Source: an uncultured Clostridia bacterium (GTDB lineage: Bacteria; Bacillota; Clostridia; Oscillospirales; Oscillospiraceae). Taken from it: a stretch of 8,578 nt of DNA. Below, piece by piece: positions 6,205 through 8,578 of this stretch; position 1 is the first letter of the stretch; every line of letters starts with the position of its first letter. Below the pieces are notes generated by a model that ran no database searches, had not been told where the DNA came from, and was given only the letters and a program-made list of their open reading frames with translations. Location: contig CAMGPO010000031.1 of assembly GCA_946060825.1 (NCBI GenBank), positions 1 through 8,578 on the forward strand, written 5' to 3'. The translations under genes and the position numbers were made by a program.

Positions 6205-6938
6205 TGGCCGTCGCTCCTTCTCGCCAGGGCGTTGACCACCGCCAGATCCAGCCGGGTCGTGACCTTCAGGTTTTCCTCCGCCCCGGCGACGATGTTGACC
6301 TTCATGCCCATCTGCTCCACGGCCGCGCAGTCGTCGGTGACTTCGATTTTCTTCTGAATCGCGTTGATGGTGGCGGCGCGGATGAGGTCGGCGTCAAAGA
6401 CCTGGGGCGTCTGCATGGCGTAGAGCTTGGCCCGGTCGGGCGTGGAGACGCCGACGCCGCCCTCGATGACCCGGATGGTGTCCCGCACCGGCATGGCCGG
6501 GACGGCTGCGCCGGTCTTGGCCGCCATGGTGATGGCCGCCGTGATGATCTCCTGGGAGACCAGCGGCCGGGCGCCGTCGTGAATGGCAATGAGCTTGCAC
6601 TTTTTATCGCACCAGTTGAGACCCTTGTTGACTGACTCCGCCCGGGTGACGCCTCCGTTGACAACGGCCTTCACCTTGGCGATGCCGCCCTCCCGCAGGA
6701 TCTCCTCCACCCGGACACGGAGATCCTCCCGGGCGACCACGATGATCTCCTGCACCGCAGGATTTTTCTCAAAGGCCTCCGCCGTGCGGAGGATCATCGG
6801 TTTCCCGGCGATCTCCGTGACGATTTTATCCACGCCGCCCATGCGGGTGGAGCTGCCTGCGGCCACAATGACGGCCGAGCATCTGGGAAGCGCGACCTTA
6901 CCAGTCAGAGCACCGAGAATGTCCAGCGCTTTTTTCAT
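6201..6938 (-). CDS. ispD: IspD, 2-C-methyl-D-erythritol 4-phosphate cytidylyltransferase
   Basis: Third enzyme of the MEP pathway: transfers CMP from CTP to methylerythritol 4-phosphate, in the cytoplasm as a dimer. The 245-residue protein has the nucleotide-binding loop [13 protein letters not shown] (26-38, with R32 and K38), GGVTRAESV (95-103), HDGARP (120-125), the substrate segment [11 protein letters not shown] (146-156), TPQVF (177-181), TDDCAAVE (201-208) and NLKVTT (223-228). The usual PKQ of the loop is replaced by VDK, a variation that I believe is common in Clostridia. About 18 residues precede the first core strand (CSAVIVAAG), more than in many relatives. The ATG at 6938 is still preferred because AAAGGAG lies 9 bases upstream and there is no good internal start before the core. 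It sits 34 bases downstream of murD with no promoter or terminator between them. Confidence 0.97.
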   Translation of the reverse strand: MKKALDILGALTGKVALPRCSAVIVAAGSSTRMGGVDKIVTEIAGKPMILRTAEAFEKNPAVQEIIVVAREDLRVRVEEILREGGIAKVKAVVNGGVTRAESVNKGLNWCDKKCKLIAIHDGARPLVSQEIITAAITMAAKTGAAVPAMPVRDTIRVIEGGVGVSTPDRAKLYAMQTPQVFDADLIRAATINAIQKKIEVTDDCAAVEQMGMKVNIVAGAEENLKVTTRLDLAVVNALARRSDGQ

Positions 6939-6972
6939 ATCTGTCTCTCCTTTCGCGGTTGGATCGGGGAAA

Positions 6973-8340
6973 TCAAAGCTGCATTACGGTCTTTTTGAAT
7001 TCTTTGCCGCGGACATCAAAGTTTTTGAAGCGGTCAAAGGAGGCGCTGGCCGGTGAGAACAGGACAATGTCCCCCGGCTCCGCTTCCCGGGCCGCCGTCC
7101 GCACGGCCTCGTAGAAATCGTCGATTTCCAGTATTTTCGGCGCTTCCTGCGCATCCTTTTCCGCCTGTTCCGTCGCAGCACGGATCTTCGGCGCCGTTGC
7201 GCCGGTCAGCACCAGTGTCTTGACGTGGACGCAGATTTCAGGCCCGAGGACATCATAGGGAATCTGCTTGTCATAGCCTCCGGCAATCAGAATGACCTTC
7301 TGCCCAAAGCTGCGCAGGCCGGCAATGGTGCGGGAGGGGCTGGAAGCGATGGAATCGTTATAATAGGTGACGCCGTCCCGAACCCGGACCAGCTCAATCC
7401 GGTGCTCGACGCCGCCAAAGCTGCGAGCCACCTTCCGGATGCAGTCATCGGGCACCAGACCCTCGACGGCACAGATAGCGGCCATGTAGTTTTCCACATT
7501 GTGGATGCCGGGGAGCAGAATGTCGCTCTGCCGCAGCAGCTCCTGTCCGTCCCGGTAGATGACGCCGTCCTGCAGGCAGACGCCCCGCTTCAGGAATTCC
7601 TGCCGGGAGAACAGCCGCACCACCCCCACGGCCTCCGGGGCGAAGCCGTCGGTGATGGCATTGTCGTGGTTCAGAACCAGAACGTCCGCCGGACACTGGT
7701 GCAGGAAGATCTGCTTCTTGGCCGTGACATACTCGTCCATATCGGTGTGGTGGTCGAGATGGTTCGGGGCCAGATTGGTGACAACTGCGATGCATGGCGA
7801 TCGCTCCATATCCATGAGCTGGAAGGAGCTGAGCTCCACCACAGCGATATCGCCCAACTCCATCTCATCGCTGCGGGGCAACAGGGGCGTGCCGATGTTG
7901 CCGCCGAGAAAGACCCGCTTTCCGGCGGCTTTCAGCATCTCCGCGATCAGCGTGGTCGTGGTCGTCTTGCCGTCGGAGCCGGTGACGGCCAGGATGGTGC
8001 AGGGACAGACCTCGAAGAACACCTCCATCTCCGAGGTGATCTCTGCCCCCTGGCGGATCAACGCCTGGATTTCCGGCATCGTCGGCAGCATACCCGGCGT
8101 GCGGAACACGACGTCCGCCGAAAGATTGCTGAGGTAATCGTCCCCAAGCCGCAGCTTCGCGCCCTGGCGCTCCAGGTCCAGAACTTCTTCGTCCAGTTTT
8201 TCCCGGGGCGTCCTGTCACAGGCGATCACGTCGAGGCCGTTTTCCAGCAGCAGCCGCACCAGAGGCCGGTTGCTGACGCCAAGGCCCAGCACCAGAATCT
8301 GTTTTCCCCGATATCGTTCCAAATATGAACGGAGCTTCAT
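6973..8340 (-). CDS. murD: MurD, UDP-N-acetylmuramoyl-L-alanine:D-glutamate ligase
   Basis: Adds D-glutamate to UDP-MurNAc-L-Ala with ATP in the cytoplasmic phase of peptidoglycan synthesis. I chose the ATG at 8340 (455 residues). A TTG two codons upstream (8346) is open, but AGAGGA would be only 1 base from it, against 8 bases from the ATG. Three Mur ligase domains are visible: an N-terminal Rossmann part (ILVLGLGVSNRPLVRLL, 15-31); a central ATPase with P-loop VTGSDGKTTTTT (119-130), NIGTPLLP, VVELSSFQL (167-175), NHLDHH (193-198) and the AKKQ lysine expected to be carbamylated (about K208); and a C-terminal domain with HRIE, GGYDKQ (354-359) and LFSPASASFDRFKNF (427-441). The motif usually read as NDSKATN in E. 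coli is NDSIASSP here. First gene of its operon. Confidence 0.97.
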   Translation of the reverse strand: MKLRSYLERYRGKQILVLGLGVSNRPLVRLLLENGLDVIACDRTPREKLDEEVLDLERQGAKLRLGDDYLSNLSADVVFRTPGMLPTMPEIQALIRQGAEITSEMEVFFEVCPCTILAVTGSDGKTTTTTLIAEMLKAAGKRVFLGGNIGTPLLPRSDEMELGDIAVVELSSFQLMDMERSPCIAVVTNLAPNHLDHHTDMDEYVTAKKQIFLHQCPADVLVLNHDNAITDGFAPEAVGVVRLFSRQEFLKRGVCLQDGVIYRDGQELLRQSDILLPGIHNVENYMAAICAVEGLVPDDCIRKVARSFGGVEHRIELVRVRDGVTYYNDSIASSPSRTIAGLRSFGQKVILIAGGYDKQIPYDVLGPEICVHVKTLVLTGATAPKIRAATEQAEKDAQEAPKILEIDDFYEAVRTAAREAEPGDIVLFSPASASFDRFKNFDVRGKEFKKTVMQL

Positions 8341-8374
8341 TTCCAAATCCTCTTTTCAGGAAATATGTGGTCTT

Positions 8375-8403
8375 ATTATACTTGTTTTTTCGCGGGATTG
8401 CAA
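8375..8403 (-). promoter_or_regulatory. Sigma-A-type promoter of the murD-isp operon
   Basis: On the minus strand, TTGCAA (8403-8398) and a perfect TATAAT (8380-8375) are separated by 17 bases. Start of transcription is expected near 8368, about 28 bases before the murD ATG. The region is AT-rich compared with its surroundings. Its -35 box lies only 5 bases from the -35 box of the opposing rnpB promoter. Confidence 0.78.
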
Positions 8404-8408
8404 CGCAT

Positions 8409-8437
8409 TTGACATCAGAGGGAAAATAAAGTATACT
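8409..8437 (+). promoter_or_regulatory. Sigma-A-type promoter of rnpB
   Basis: Plus-strand TTGACA (8409-8414, perfect) and TATACT (8432-8437, 5 of 6) are spaced by 17 bases. The predicted start, near 8444, coincides with the expected 5' end of the RNase P RNA. This is the strongest promoter match in the window, as expected for an abundant stable RNA. Confidence 0.88.
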
Positions 8438-8443
8438 GATGCT

Positions 8444-8578
8444 GCGACCGGGTCGGACAGCCGCGCGGAGAGTGCCGAAAGGCCCTCTGTGAGGAAAGTC
8501 CGGGCTCCACAGGGCAAGGATAACGGGTAACACCCGCCCAAGGCGACTTGCGGAAAAGTGCAACAGAGATATACCGCC
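8444..8578 (+). ncRNA. rnpB: RNase P RNA, bacterial type A, 5' part (runs off right edge)
   Basis: The catalytic RNA that trims tRNA 5' leaders. The conserved core is easy to recognise: GAGGAAAGTCCGGGCTC at 8491-8507 (J3/4-P4 region) and AGTGCAACAGAGATATACCGCC at 8557-8578. Between them are AGGGCAAGGATAACGGGTAACACCCG and the flanking helices. Before the core, the 8469-8488 segment folds as a P3 hairpin with a GAAA loop. The layout matches type A (ancestral) RNA, the form usual in Clostridia, not the type B of Bacilli. The 5' end is placed from the promoter and may be a few bases off. The 3' part, including the second half of P4, lies beyond the window. Confidence 0.96.

Noticed and set aside
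7225..8328. Long plus-strand open frame (367 codons) opposite murD
   Set aside because: It lies entirely antisense to a clear MurD with all its motifs. High GC in the third codon position of the real gene keeps the opposite frame open, and the translation has no recognisable domain.

Overview
The window looks like chromosomal core sequence from a moderately GC-rich member of the Clostridia. A gut-type Oscillospiraceae/Ruminococcaceae-like relative is my best guess, but that rank is inference. The supports are a cdaA-cdaR pair for cyclic di-AMP synthesis, the clostridial-type families DUF5685 and DUF3343, a type A RNase P RNA, and strong AGGAG-type ribosome sites. All protein genes lie on the minus strand; only the RNase P RNA is on the plus strand. 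I see no mobile element, CRISPR array, tRNA or large repeat, and no gene-free stretch longer than about 100 bases.

Reading in the direction of transcription (high to low coordinates), there are three gene groups. Group 1 (8340 to 5545) is murD, ispD, ispF and a 58-residue single-pass membrane protein, closed by a strong intrinsic terminator at 5542-5510. It starts from a promoter directly back-to-back with that of rnpB, so cell-wall precursor and isoprenoid precursor synthesis (undecaprenyl carrier supply) are transcribed together. Group 2 (5452 to 4038) is a DUF3343 putative Se/S carrier and a class V aminotransferase-fold cysteine desulfurase, joined by a GTGA stop/start overlap. Together they look like a small sulfur or selenium transfer module. 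Group 3 (3997 to the window edge) is cdaA, cdaR, a RseC/SoxR-reducing-family membrane protein, a DUF5685 protein and a J-domain/TPR protein that runs off the left edge. Its genes are separated by 2 bp or overlap, and it has its own consensus-like promoter embedded in the end of the desulfurase gene.

Most of the window is well-known housekeeping content. The least explained part is the tail of group 3: a six-cysteine DUF5685 protein with two Asp-rich helical motifs, translationally coupled to a dedicated Hsp70 co-chaperone and placed where many Firmicutes carry glmM. The uncharacterised 58-residue membrane protein at the end of the murD-isp operon is the second unexplained item.
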